DNA of 64,000 nucleotides from NCBI RefSeq assembly GCF_900637635.1, contig NZ_LR134383.1, forward strand, positions 1,829,501 through 1,893,500. Direction: 5' to 3'. Within the stretch, counting starts at the first letter, position 1. Each line of letters starts with the position of its first letter. Positions 10,184 to 18,104 of the stretch are shown piece by piece. The translations under genes and the position numbers were made by a program. Source of the DNA: Legionella jordanis. Its GTDB lineage: Bacteria > Pseudomonadota > Gammaproteobacteria > Legionellales > Legionellaceae. A model generated the notes under the pieces. The model had not been told where the DNA came from and made no database searches. It saw nothing but the letters and a program-made list of their open reading frames with translations.

Positions 10184-10283
10184 TTAACTCCAGGGAGAGT
10201 TTATCTTTTTGAACTCCTCTTCTTTATCCGGTGCTTTCTTTGGATAATAGGGTCGCCCCCAACGCTTATAAGCTGCTTTAACT
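10184..10283 (-). pseudogene. Protein-like tail in a shifted frame after the MFS transporter
   Basis: Immediately after the MFS stop, the neighbouring frame of the same strand continues with a charged, protein-like sequence of about 36 codons that begins QEEVKAAYKRWGRPYYPKK and ends FKKINSPWS before a TAA. It lacks its own ATG or ribosome binding site. A single-base indel near 10283 would fuse it to the transporter C-terminus (ADSHA-QEEVKAA). Most simply it is the original transporter tail, lost by frameshift or sequencing error. The EEVKAAYKRW pattern faintly resembles a J-domain helix but lacks HPD. Confidence 0.35.
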
Positions 10284-11459
10284 TCTTCTTGCGTGGCTGT
10301 CTGCTGACACCAAAATCAATAAAGCAACACTTCCCAAGAAGGCAAACAAAGCCCCATAAAAAAACACGGCGCTATGACTCAGGTAATCCCATAAAATTCC
10401 AGCAATTAAGCTTGCGAACAAACCTTGTATTCCGACGGTAGTTGAAAACCATCCCACTGCACTGGCATGTAAATTTCCAGGGACAAAATCAAGAGCCAAA
10501 GCCTTGCCTACGCTGCGGAATATTCCTTGATAGCAACCATAAAGAATGAACAAAAAAGCGATAAAACTGAAGTTATCACTTAGGGCAAAACCCAGGTAGC
10601 AAATGAAGAAAATTAAAAATGCTGATAGCAACAAATACTTGCGACCAAATTTATCCGATAAAAATCCTGCCGGATAAGATACCAGTGCAGCCAACAAATT
10701 GTATCCAGCATAAATTAGCACAGTTTTTTCCAAAGACAATCCAGTGTCTTGCGCTTTAAGAATTAAAAAGGCGTTACTGGAATTGCCAATCCCAAATAGC
10801 GCAATGACCGCCAGATATTTCCAATAAGCTTTCGGAAATTTGGTTAGTTGAATTTTTGGCTCCTGCCCGCTTTCGTCGATTGATTTTTCTTTAACAGCCA
10901 AGACCATGAAAAATGCTAACAAACCTGGAAGAACAGCCAAATAAAAAATAGAACGAACTTTCCAAAAACACGCCAACAGAATAAGCGTCACGAGTGGGCC
11001 CATGAAAGCACCTAAATTATCCCCGAATCCTTCGAGGCCAAAAGCTTTCCCTCGATGCTCCCGAGTAACCGACGCAGCCACTAAAGCATCTCTGGGGGCA
11101 GAACGAAAACCAGAGGCTAATCTATCCAGTGTACGGGCACCTAAAGCCATTTGCCAAATACCCGCCAATCCCAATAAGGGCTTTGCCAGTGCCCCAAGAA
11201 AATAGCCTATCAGAGCAATTCGTTTCTTTTGTTGCATCTTATCCGATAACCATCCACTAAAACCTTGAATAATGTTCTGACCAGCCTGGGCAATTCCTTC
11301 TATAAGACCGACAATAATTCCGTTGGCTTGCAGAGTTTGCATCAGGAAAACGGGTAAGATGGGATACAGCATTTCCGTTGCAACGTCTGAAAAAAAACTT
11401 GCTAATGCAAGGAGAATGGTATTTTTCGAAATCCCAGAAAAATATTTAATTGGCTTCAC
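10278..11459 (-). CDS. Major facilitator superfamily transporter
   Basis: 393 residues with about 12 hydrophobic helices. The cytoplasmic loop 2-3 motif is GWLSDKMQQKKR, and a repeat of it in the second half reads GFLSDKFGRKYLLL, as in MFS drug or metabolite exporters. An arginine-rich stretch, LDRLASGFRSAPRDALVAAS, follows helix 4. It acts in the inner membrane by proton-coupled transport; the substrate is unknown. The gene may be 3'-frameshifted: a protein-like tail follows in another frame to 10184. It is monocistronic, on the same strand as the L,D-transpeptidase gene but separated from it by a terminator. Confidence 0.85.
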   Translation of the reverse strand: MKPIKYFSGISKNTILLALASFFSDVATEMLYPILPVFLMQTLQANGIIVGLIEGIAQAGQNIIQGFSGWLSDKMQQKKRIALIGYFLGALAKPLLGLAGIWQMALGARTLDRLASGFRSAPRDALVAASVTREHRGKAFGLEGFGDNLGAFMGPLVTLILLACFWKVRSIFYLAVLPGLLAFFMVLAVKEKSIDESGQEPKIQLTKFPKAYWKYLAVIALFGIGNSSNAFLILKAQDTGLSLEKTVLIYAGYNLLAALVSYPAGFLSDKFGRKYLLLSAFLIFFICYLGFALSDNFSFIAFLFILYGCYQGIFRSVGKALALDFVPGNLHASAVGWFSTTVGIQGLFASLIAGILWDYLSHSAVFFYGALFAFLGSVALLILVSADSHARRS

Positions 11460-11544
11460 AAGTTTTCATCCTTCAAATTAATTTCCCTTCTGCTGCAGCA
11501 AAAATAGTGTAAAGGGTTTTGCAATGTTCTGACAGATAAACAAA

Positions 11545-11566
11545 ACAACCCGCCAAAGCGGGTTGT
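11545..11566 (-). terminator. Rho-independent terminator of the L,D-transpeptidase gene
   Basis: A 9-bp perfect stem (ACAACCCGC / GCGGGTTGT) with a 4-nt loop, followed on the minus strand by TTTTGTTT. It lies 21 bp past the transpeptidase stop. Confidence 0.8.
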
Positions 11567-11586
11567 TAATTTACATTTTTGAATAA

Positions 11587-12144
11587 TTAGTTATAGGATT
11601 TGACAATCACAGTGCTGCCTACATCCAAAAACTCTTGATTGAGCCATTTAGCAGCGCTAGGCAATACCCTTATGCAACCATGGCTTGCGTTCCAGTTTGG
11701 CACTTCGTAAGCCGCATGAATGGAGTAGCCTCCGCTAAAATGCATGCAATATGGCATTCGAGCCCCCCCGCCAGTTTCAATCGGGTAAATGCTTGATGTG
11801 CATTCCTCTCCTTTTTTGGAGTAAATGCGGTAGGTACCAGTAACTGTGTGACAAGGTCTGCCGGTATCCTCACAAAAGTCCTTTCCTCCAGAAGCACTAC
11901 CGGTTTTTACGCGCTTACCATCCTTGTCATAAGCGGCCCAAGCAGTGGCCTTAGGATCGAAGATGAAGACTTTTTTGCCGGTAGCCGGGCGTTGTTCGGG
12001 AAAATAAAAGCTTCCTTTATGGTCGGCATCCATGCTTTTGGTGTAATGGATGTGCCCAGCATCATCCCTGATACCGACTTGATCCATTGATGAACAAGCT
12101 ACGGTCAGCACACACAGCGGTCCAATGATGAGTTGTTTTTTCAT
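11587..12144 (-). CDS. L,D-transpeptidase (YkuD domain) lipoprotein
   Basis: 185 residues. The N-terminus is a lipoprotein signal with lipobox VACS (Cys17). The C-terminal YkuD catalytic domain shows the histidine H143 (SIHAAYE) and the signature SHGCIRV with nucleophile C157. Enzymes of this class form 3-3 crosslinks in peptidoglycan or attach lipoproteins to it, in the periplasm. There is no LysM or peptidoglycan-binding domain, so this is the short form. A strong GGAGG lies 8 nt before the ATG. A terminator follows, so the gene is monocistronic. Confidence 0.9.
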   Translation of the reverse strand: MKKQLIIGPLCVLTVACSSMDQVGIRDDAGHIHYTKSMDADHKGSFYFPEQRPATGKKVFIFDPKATAWAAYDKDGKRVKTGSASGGKDFCEDTGRPCHTVTGTYRIYSKKGEECTSSIYPIETGGGARMPYCMHFSGGYSIHAAYEVPNWNASHGCIRVLPSAAKWLNQEFLDVGSTVIVKSYN

Positions 12145-12296
12145 TGGTGAACCCTCCTTTTTTTTTTATGTTATCGGGAGAGTTCTGAATAAATTTAGTA
12201 TTTTCTACAAAAATTTTTAACTTATTGTTTTATTTATGATCTATAAGCCAGTGGATGCATGGGATTGACCGTCATAGATCCTTTTTAACGGGACCT

Positions 12297-12332
12297 CATG
12301 GGAAAACTCATCTTAAAGGAGTTTCCCGCATG
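12297..12332 (+). repeat. Hairpin overlapping a Shine-Dalgarno sequence
   Basis: CATGGGAAAACTC and GAGTTTCCCGCATG are near-perfect inverted arms around ATCTTAAAG. The 3' arm overlaps AAAGGAG and ends at an ATG that opens a 19-codon frame to 12389 (MNVNDFLSRFPAIPMGKPL). It may be the remnant of a gene or an IS end. It is the only structure in the roughly 300-bp gap 12145-12446. Confidence 0.35.
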
Positions 12333-12446
12333 AATGTTAATGATTTTTTATCTCGTTTTCCCGCCATCCCCATGGGAAAGCCATTATGAATTTAGCAAAA
12401 AGAACAGCAGAGACGACTTGGTTTTATTCCGAAGTATTACTCATAA

Positions 12447-12947
12447 TCAAGATGGAATTTTTCCACATCCAATGCGTGCGCCACCACCACCTAAAGGAGG
12501 ATTATCGCTGTAATTATCACCACCGGCATGGATCATAATGGCACGTCCCTTAATATCTTTAGTCGTTAAACGCGGGGCTAGTAGAGGTATATTTGCTTCA
12601 CCGTTACTATTGGTAGCCAATACTGGTAAATCGCCTAAATGACCCTCACCGTAGGGCCCTTGATGGCTATTGGTAGCGCCAGGATCAAAATGACCGCCAG
12701 CTTTCATCCCATGATCTCCACAATCGGGATGCTGGTGTATATGGAAACCATGCAAGCCCACAGGCAATCCAGAAAGCTCAGGTTTTATTAAGAGACCATA
12801 TTTGCTGTCCTCAAAAGAAACGGTTCCAAGAGAATTGCCTGTAGTAGCATGGACCTCGCTAACTATCGTCCTGGCATAGGTTGAGGATACAATAAAAAAG
12901 GAAAGGATGGCGCTTACGACATAGGTTTTTTGTTGAAAAATGTTCAC
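12447..12947 (-). CDS. sodC: Periplasmic Cu/Zn superoxide dismutase
   Basis: 166 residues with an N-terminal signal peptide (cleavage after TYA is likely). Metal ligands are all present: copper histidines in GFHIHQH (H69, H71), the bridging and zinc histidines in GGHFDPG and [12 protein letters not shown], and the final copper histidine in [13 protein letters not shown]. Cys76 and the Cys near the C-terminus (RIGCG) form the conserved disulfide. It dismutates superoxide in the periplasm and protects intracellular bacteria from phagocyte oxidants. Gene-poor DNA lies on both sides, so it is probably monocistronic. Confidence 0.96.
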   Translation of the reverse strand: MNIFQQKTYVVSAILSFFIVSSTYARTIVSEVHATTGNSLGTVSFEDSKYGLLIKPELSGLPVGLHGFHIHQHPDCGDHGMKAGGHFDPGATNSHQGPYGEGHLGDLPVLATNSNGEANIPLLAPRLTTKDIKGRAIMIHAGGDNYSDNPPLGGGGARIGCGKIPS

Positions 12948-13463
12948 AATTAAATTCCTCCTGGCATTAGTTGTTTAATAATAATCTCTTTCAACTGGCT
13001 TTTGTCAGACTACCATTGAGCGTCATTGAGATGAGGCAATTCTGTCTTCGTCTACTGCTTCTTTGTCTGCGCAGACACAATTATATCGTATCAAGAAATA
13101 TTGTATTCCTACAGGGACATGGTTAAGGGAATAATATTTTCCACTTGAATTGTCTTCGACGTTTGATTAAACCCTTTTGATCAGTTCCGTCGGTAATGTT
13201 TGGATTTCAAGTAAATCATTACGAATGTATTTTTAGTATTAACCTTCAGGCTAATAAGCCCACAACTTGTTTTTTGTGCCGGATTGCCACAGCAGGATTT
13301 TTCAGCTCCAGCGAGCTCTTTAACCAAGGTAATTAACCACATGCAGATAGTTTTCAAAAGACTATCAACCGAGGTAATGCCACTCTGGACAAAGCATCTA
13401 ACAGATGCGCCATGATAAATCTTTTTAAAAGTGACCCTTAACAAGTTTTTGCAATTTTTTCCC
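12948..13463. other. Long intergenic stretch, no supported gene
   Basis: About 515 bp between sodC and the cytochrome c gene. A minus-strand frame at 13181-13444 is open for 87 codons, but its composition is not convincing and it has no good ribosome binding site. I see no RNA gene or mobile-element end. It could be a decayed gene. Confidence 0.4.
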
Positions 13464-13862
13464 TTATTTTGAATTGGACTTTTCCAGTGCAGTAGAGAAG
13501 CTTTCTTTAAATTCCTTAGGCAGCATGGCTATAATGGCCAAAATTAATTGTTGATCCGAACATTCAAAGCAACCTCCTCTTGGCGGCATGGCACCCACCC
13601 CTTCAATGGTGTGTTGCATGACAACTGAAACCCCATTTTTTATTCGGGGCTCCCAGTCTTCCTTTTGATTCATCCTTGGTGCACCAATGACGATCATCGG
13701 TTGTTCGGCATGACAGTTTGAACAAAAATGCTGTACGATTTGCTCTCCTTCATTCTTACTGCCTTGAATATTTTTGAGAAACTCTTGAGGATGGTGCGTA
13801 GCTGCACTCGTTGTGTAGGCCAGAACGCTGCCAATGATTAACGGAAGGATTCGTAAATGCAT
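13464..13862 (-). CDS. c-type cytochrome, cytochrome c5-like
   Basis: 132 residues. A signal peptide ends near TTSAA. One haem c site, CSNCH (C47, C50, H51), and the distal methionine M92 in GVGAMPPRGG followed by a Cys pair (CFEC, C98 and C101) are the hallmarks of cytochrome c5. Such proteins carry electrons in the periplasm to terminal oxidases. It is transcribed divergently from flgA, with a 62-bp shared spacer that contains the flgA sigma-54 promoter. Confidence 0.85.
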   Translation of the reverse strand: MHLRILPLIIGSVLAYTTSAATHHPQEFLKNIQGSKNEGEQIVQHFCSNCHAEQPMIVIGAPRMNQKEDWEPRIKNGVSVVMQHTIEGVGAMPPRGGCFECSDQQLILAIIAMLPKEFKESFSTALEKSNSK

Positions 13863-13876
13863 GTATTCTCCAAAGT

Positions 13877-13892
13877 TGGCGTAAAACTTGCT
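13877..13892 (+). promoter_or_regulatory. Sigma-54 (RpoN) promoter of flgA
   Basis: TTGGC-N7-TTGCT with GG at 13878-13879 and GC at 13890-13891, separated by exactly 10 nt, as in -24/-12 promoters. It lies 33 bp before the flgA ATG. Legionella flagellar class II genes are known to depend on RpoN and FleQ. Confidence 0.7.
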
Positions 13893-13924
13893 TAAATTCC
13901 ACGTTCTAAATTGAGAGTTCTTTT

Positions 13925-14626
13925 ATGAAAGCTATACTATTTTTTTTATTGTTATTTGCAAGCACTTTATCTTTAGCTTCAAAGGCTGTCCAATCGCTGG
14001 ATTTATTAAAACAGAAAATAGAACAATACCTCTTAACAACGCTCTCCAGTCAGGAAGGCAGCAATATACAGGTACAGGTTGAACAAATTGATGACCGATT
14101 GAGATTAAAAGCTTGCGCTGAATCAAGCCTGCAGGTGTTTAATCCCTTTCCCACATCCACCTCGCGCGCAAGCACCATTGGCGTGCGCTGCAGTGCTCAG
14201 GATAACCATTGGACCGTGTATGTGCCGGTAAAAATAAGGATACAAAAATCAGTTATTATAGCCAAACGTCCATTGCCTAAAGGAGTTAAAATCAGTTCAG
14301 AGGACATTGAGATCCAGGAGATTGATAGTAACTTGTTGAAACAAGGTTATTTCACGCGTTCTGAAGAAGTCATTGATCATCTCACCAAAACCAGCATTGC
14401 CCAAGGGAGTGCCATTAACCCCACCTATCTCAAAACAGAGTCTCTTATACATAAAGGTGAGCAGGTCAGCATTGAGGCTGTAAATGAGGTAATCCATGTC
14501 AGTATGTCTGGGATTGCTTTAAATGATGGCAGCGAAGGCGATGTCATCCAGGTTAAAAATTTGTCATCTAAAAAGATCATCGAAGCCACCGTGAGTGGCA
14601 AACAGCAAGTTAGAGTAACCCTTTAA
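13925..14626 (+). CDS. flgA: Flagellar P-ring chaperone FlgA
   Basis: 233 residues with an N-terminal signal peptide (cleavage near SLA). The C-terminal SAF-like domain contains AKRPLPKGVKISSEDIEIQEID and the closing GIALNDGSEGDVIQVKN...ATVSGKQQVRV, typical of FlgA. It is a periplasmic chaperone needed for P-ring assembly around the flagellar rod. GAGAG precedes the ATG. It is first of flgA-flgM-flgN, with flgMN also having its own promoter. Confidence 0.92.
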   Translation: MKAILFFLLLFASTLSLASKAVQSLDLLKQKIEQYLLTTLSSQEGSNIQVQVEQIDDRLRLKACAESSLQVFNPFPTSTSRASTIGVRCSAQDNHWTVYVPVKIRIQKSVIIAKRPLPKGVKISSEDIEIQEIDSNLLKQGYFTRSEEVIDHLTKTSIAQGSAINPTYLKTESLIHKGEQVSIEAVNEVIHVSMSGIALNDGSEGDVIQVKNLSSKKIIEATVSGKQQVRVTL

Positions 14627-14683
14627 TAGGATTTAAAAGTGGATGACTAAATATTGAAACTATGATATAGCTTGAAAATCAAC

Positions 14684-14710
14684 TAAAGAAGCACGTCAGG
14701 GAGCCGATAA
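14684..14710 (+). promoter_or_regulatory. Sigma-28 (FliA) promoter of flgMN
   Basis: TAAA at 14684-14687, a 15-nt spacer, and GCCGATAA at 14703-14710: an exact match to the sigma-28 consensus. Transcription would begin around 14717, at or just after the first possible flgM ATG (14716). Confidence 0.85.
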
Positions 14711-14715
14711 TAATC

Positions 14716-15018
14716 ATGAGCGCAATTGAGAGCACTGTTATGGTTAATCCGATTAATGATTCCAAGACATTCAATATTTCACACTCAGAAAATCGGCTTG
14801 CACGTCGAGAGGCTGCTGAGAAGGACTCTCATCTTGAAGACTCTAACTTAGTGAATCTCAGCACTTTATCCAAGCAATTAACTCAACTAAAAGAATCCAT
14901 TTTAAATGCTCCCGTTGTGGACAAAGGAAAGGTGGAATTTTTTAAAGAGGAAATTGCCAGTGGACGCTACGCCATTCTAAGTAGAAATATTGCTGAGAGA
15001 ATGTTTGTTGAATATTGA
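14716..15018 (+). CDS. flgM: Anti-sigma-28 factor FlgM
   Basis: 100 residues. The C-terminal half has the sigma-binding pattern of FlgM (NLSTLSKQLTQLKESIL...DKGKVEFFKEEIASGRYAI). FlgM holds FliA inactive until it is exported through the completed hook. The start is uncertain: the sigma-28 -10 element ends 6 nt before this ATG, so that transcript would be leaderless for it. The next in-frame ATG at 14740 has GAGAG with 7-nt spacing and would give 92 residues (MVNPINDSK...). Read-through from flgA could use the first ATG. It is followed by flgN with 39 bp between. Confidence 0.88.
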   Translation: MSAIESTVMVNPINDSKTFNISHSENRLARREAAEKDSHLEDSNLVNLSTLSKQLTQLKESILNAPVVDKGKVEFFKEEIASGRYAILSRNIAERMFVEY

Positions 15019-15057
15019 AATGGCCTATATGGGCTGACATAAACACAAAGGATTTTT

Positions 15058-15552
15058 ATGGCTGCAATAGAATCGCTTCATTTGATTGAAACTCTTGAAA
15101 CTGAAATTGCTCTTCTCCAACAATTAATTGATTTGCTTAATCTAGAAAAACAGGCCCTTTCAAATCGACAGTTTGAAAGCCTTGAAACTTTAGCCAATCA
15201 AAAAGAGCAAGTTTCAGAATCGCTGGAAAGCGCCAGTAAGAAAAGAATTAAATTGTTAGGGCTTGATTTGAACCTTGCCGATCCCAAGCTTGCTCTGGAT
15301 GAATTTCTGAAGCGTTGTAGCCCTGAGGAGAGGCAGCAAATTAGCTCCTTAAATCAAACCCTTTTAGAAAAAATTCTAATTTGTCGTGAGTTAAATGCAG
15401 TTAATGGGCAAGTAATAGTCAATAACATCAGCACACGCCAGGACATCATCAATGCATTAACAGGCAAGGATCAATCCGAGGCGGCCGTCACTTACAGCGC
15501 CAGTGGTAGTGTAAGCACTTCGAAAGAGCCTAATAGTTTTCAAAAAGCCTAA
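15058..15552 (+). CDS. flgN: Flagellar hook-filament junction chaperone FlgN
   Basis: 164 residues and strongly helical, with the leucine/glutamate heptads of FlgN (ETEIALLQQLIDLLNLEKQAL) and the central LNQTLLEKILICRELNAVNGQVI. It binds FlgK and FlgL in the cytosol and delivers them to the flagellar export gate. The tail (residues 140-164) is Ser/Thr-rich and disordered-looking. Its place after flgM is the usual order. Confidence 0.85.
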   Translation: MAAIESLHLIETLETEIALLQQLIDLLNLEKQALSNRQFESLETLANQKEQVSESLESASKKRIKLLGLDLNLADPKLALDEFLKRCSPEERQQISSLNQTLLEKILICRELNAVNGQVIVNNISTRQDIINALTGKDQSEAAVTYSASGSVSTSKEPNSFQKA

Positions 15553-15576
15553 GGAACGATCAAAAAAATCATATTA

Positions 15577-15604
15577 TTTACACTGAGTATTTCTTGAGTA
15601 TAAT
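15577..15604 (+). promoter_or_regulatory. Sigma-70-type promoter
   Basis: TTTACA at 15577-15582 and TATAAT at 15599-15604 with a 16-nt spacer, 29 bp before the ATG at 15633. Confidence 0.6.
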
Positions 15605-15632
15605 CTGAGCAAATTTTTCACTTGGATAAAAT

Positions 15633-18074
15633 ATGGCTCGAAATACTTTATATAATTTTCTCAAAATATATGGGCTAGATACTGCATTTTCTCAAACACT
15701 CAAATCAATACACTCTAACAATCTAGCCGGCGATAATTATTTTCGCCTTGAATTGCCAGTGACCCAGCCAGTCATTTTAAAAGATAAAGAACAGGAGTAC
15801 CTGCTAGACAATCATCACATCAGTGTCTATGAAGAAGAATATCGAGCTAACCCAAATTTAAGCCAATATCATTATACCGCTGAATTTATCGGAAAAAATG
15901 AGGAGCGCTATCGCTTACATGTTTATTTCAATGCGTTTGATCAATTAACGAAACAGGCAGTATTTGAAGTAAAAACTCCTGATTGCTACAAGACGGTGAA
16001 CAGCAAACACATTGAGCATCACCTCATTCAACAAGCACTGCGGCATACAAAACCGGTAATAGGTCAGCTCCGACAGCAGCAAATGCAAACAATTAAAGCA
16101 TTGGAAGAACGTCATCGTCTCACTGAGGAGCAATTATGGAAATTGTTTGATTCTGAGGCTAAGCCCGAAAAAATTCTAGAAACCTTAGTCACTGCCTGTC
16201 AAACACTCCGTGAGTTAATTCCTTTAGTCAAGCACAAAGCTTATGCAAAAGCACTTTCCTCGCATGAAAAAACCGCTGCCTATATTAAAGGATCGATAAG
16301 GAAAGAGCATCAGGAGAAGACAACAGGGACAACGGCTGAAGGCTGTGAAAGCTCGATTGTGGATATAGCCGATCCAGGGTCTGACTTTGCATCATTGGAT
16401 AAGTTTGAAACCGAAGAAGTGATGGCAGGCAGTAAGTCTGAGCTGGCACATGAAGCCGATCCTATTTCTTTGGATGAGGTTGAAATAAAAGATGATCTGG
16501 GAGTCAACAAACATGAAGTAGCAGGAATTCTTGCACATCTGCATACAGCACCCACAATGTTTAAGCCAAAGACATCCAGGCGCGTGAGATTTGCTGAACA
16601 ATTTAAAGCCTTAGAAAGCAGATTTGAATCTCTCTTGCAGGCTAAAGAAGAATTTCAAGCTACAGAAGTCGAAGCTTTACTTGCTAAAACCTATGAACTG
16701 GATTTATTTTTTGAAAAATCAGTCAACTTTACAGAGTTAAAACAATTACAGAGTTTAAGAAACAAACTGCAGCAGTTTGGCACAAAATTACTGCCAGGCT
16801 TGTTATTTCAGAAAAAATTCGAGCTGGCTAAATCTCTTACTTCTTTTCATTACTTGCTAAACCATGAAAAATATTTACTGGTGGCTTTGCAAACCAGAAA
16901 TTCAGAGCTACTGGATTTCGTATTAACTTACGCTAATGTTGATGTTAATAATCAACCTGTCAACATTCGCAAGAAAAACTATCCATCTGCCGTCCATGCC
17001 TGTTTTTATGAGGATGCCCCAGAGTTTCCAATGGGTGAATGCCTTGCGGTGCTTATCAAACATGATGCTTCTCTTCTGCTTAGCGATGAGAAAGGTTTAC
17101 CCATTGCTTATTCTATTTTAAGCGCAACAGCTCATCCCCTTTGCAATACATTGTACCGCCATCGTGAAAAAACCCTGAATTCAGTGTCTTTTTTGAGGCA
17201 AATAATTACCCAGTTAACAATCTATTTAGCGCAAAACGAGCTGTCTTTCTCTGAAATAAAGACCATCGAAGCAGAGTTGGAACAGTTTGAATTACAAATG
17301 AAGGAATTAACCAGCCTTGAACAGGATTCCTCAACAAGGCTCTTGTTGAAAAAAATGAATCGTTTTGAAGAAAGACACTTGAATTCATTCATAGAAAAAT
17401 TGCGCAAGGATGAAGAAATTACTGCCATAAACCGAGAAATCAAAGACAGTGCTGCAGAATTGCTTTCATTGACCCCGAAAAAGCAACTAAGACAGGCCAA
17501 GGTATATGTTAGAAATCATTTGGATAATTTGGATAAATTTTTATCAAAATTTGATATCTCTACCCTTGATTTTAAAACCATTAAGGAACAAGTTCTTACC
17601 AATTCCAAGAATCATCTACAGTTAATCCAGAAGAAAACGGAGTTGCTCCAATTGCAACAGGAGATAAAAACCCAGGTGTGCAACGGTAAGCCTAGCAAAC
17701 AGCAAAGACGGCTTGCCAACGAACAAAAGGTTTTATTAGAAGAAATTCGCAAACTTGAGAAAAAAAATCCCTTCCTGCAAGATTTTTCGAGGATTGGTGA
17801 ATCCCTGGAGGGAACATTGAATTTTGCTAGCAATACCTTCATGCAAGACTTTTTCAAAACGAGTGAATCAATGGATTTTGATAAAAAGGGCAATTTTGAT
17901 GAACTCGCATTAACCCTCGCGCCTGGAAAGTCAGTGGATCAGGCATTGTCAACGTTACTCACAAAATTTTCAGATTTGTTTGAATCCTTCCCTAAGGAAG
18001 CTGTTGAACAGTTTTTGCGTGAAGAGGATGATGAACACAGCGAAATACCTAATAATGCCTTTAGGGACTTTTAA
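15633..18074 (+). CDS. Large coiled-coil protein with ankyrin-like segment, candidate Dot/Icm effector
   Basis: 813 residues with no signal peptide or membrane segment. Residues about 1-125 form an N-terminal domain rich in Tyr and His. A hydrophilic linker (about 225-300) follows. Residues about 405-500 look like degenerate ankyrin repeats (LLVALQTRNSELLDFVLTYANVDVNN; ECLAVLIKHDASLLLSDEKGLPIAYSIL). Residues about 520-710 are coiled coil. The C-terminus is acidic (REEDDEHSEIPNNAF), like the E-block of translocated substrates. I do not recognise a specific family. It has its own promoter and a terminator, so it is a single-gene unit next to flagellar genes. Effector status is inference. Confidence 0.7.
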   Translation: MARNTLYNFLKIYGLDTAFSQTLKSIHSNNLAGDNYFRLELPVTQPVILKDKEQEYLLDNHHISVYEEEYRANPNLSQYHYTAEFIGKNEERYRLHVYFNAFDQLTKQAVFEVKTPDCYKTVNSKHIEHHLIQQALRHTKPVIGQLRQQQMQTIKALEERHRLTEEQLWKLFDSEAKPEKILETLVTACQTLRELIPLVKHKAYAKALSSHEKTAAYIKGSIRKEHQEKTTGTTAEGCESSIVDIADPGSDFASLDKFETEEVMAGSKSELAHEADPISLDEVEIKDDLGVNKHEVAGILAHLHTAPTMFKPKTSRRVRFAEQFKALESRFESLLQAKEEFQATEVEALLAKTYELDLFFEKSVNFTELKQLQSLRNKLQQFGTKLLPGLLFQKKFELAKSLTSFHYLLNHEKYLLVALQTRNSELLDFVLTYANVDVNNQPVNIRKKNYPSAVHACFYEDAPEFPMGECLAVLIKHDASLLLSDEKGLPIAYSILSATAHPLCNTLYRHREKTLNSVSFLRQIITQLTIYLAQNELSFSEIKTIEAELEQFELQMKELTSLEQDSSTRLLLKKMNRFEERHLNSFIEKLRKDEEITAINREIKDSAAELLSLTPKKQLRQAKVYVRNHLDNLDKFLSKFDISTLDFKTIKEQVLTNSKNHLQLIQKKTELLQLQQEIKTQVCNGKPSKQQRRLANEQKVLLEEIRKLEKKNPFLQDFSRIGESLEGTLNFASNTFMQDFFKTSESMDFDKKGNFDELALTLAPGKSVDQALSTLLTKFSDLFESFPKEAVEQFLREEDDEHSEIPNNAFRDF

Positions 18075-18080
18075 ATAATT

Positions 18081-18098
18081 GGGTGGATAAATCCACCC
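18081..18098. terminator. Hairpin terminator between convergent genes
   Basis: A 7-bp perfect stem (GGGTGGA / TCCACCC) with loop TAAA, between the stop of the 813-residue protein gene and the stop of the dehydrogenase gene. It is T-rich on the minus-strand side and could serve both directions. Confidence 0.6.
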
Positions 18099-18104
18099 GA
18101 CTGT

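Noticed and set aside
10142-10441. Plus-strand open frame opposite the MFS gene end
   Set aside because: It lies antisense to the transporter and its tail and has an unlikely composition.
13181-13444. 87-codon minus-strand open frame
   Set aside because: No ribosome binding site, mixed composition and no recognisable domain; treated as intergenic.
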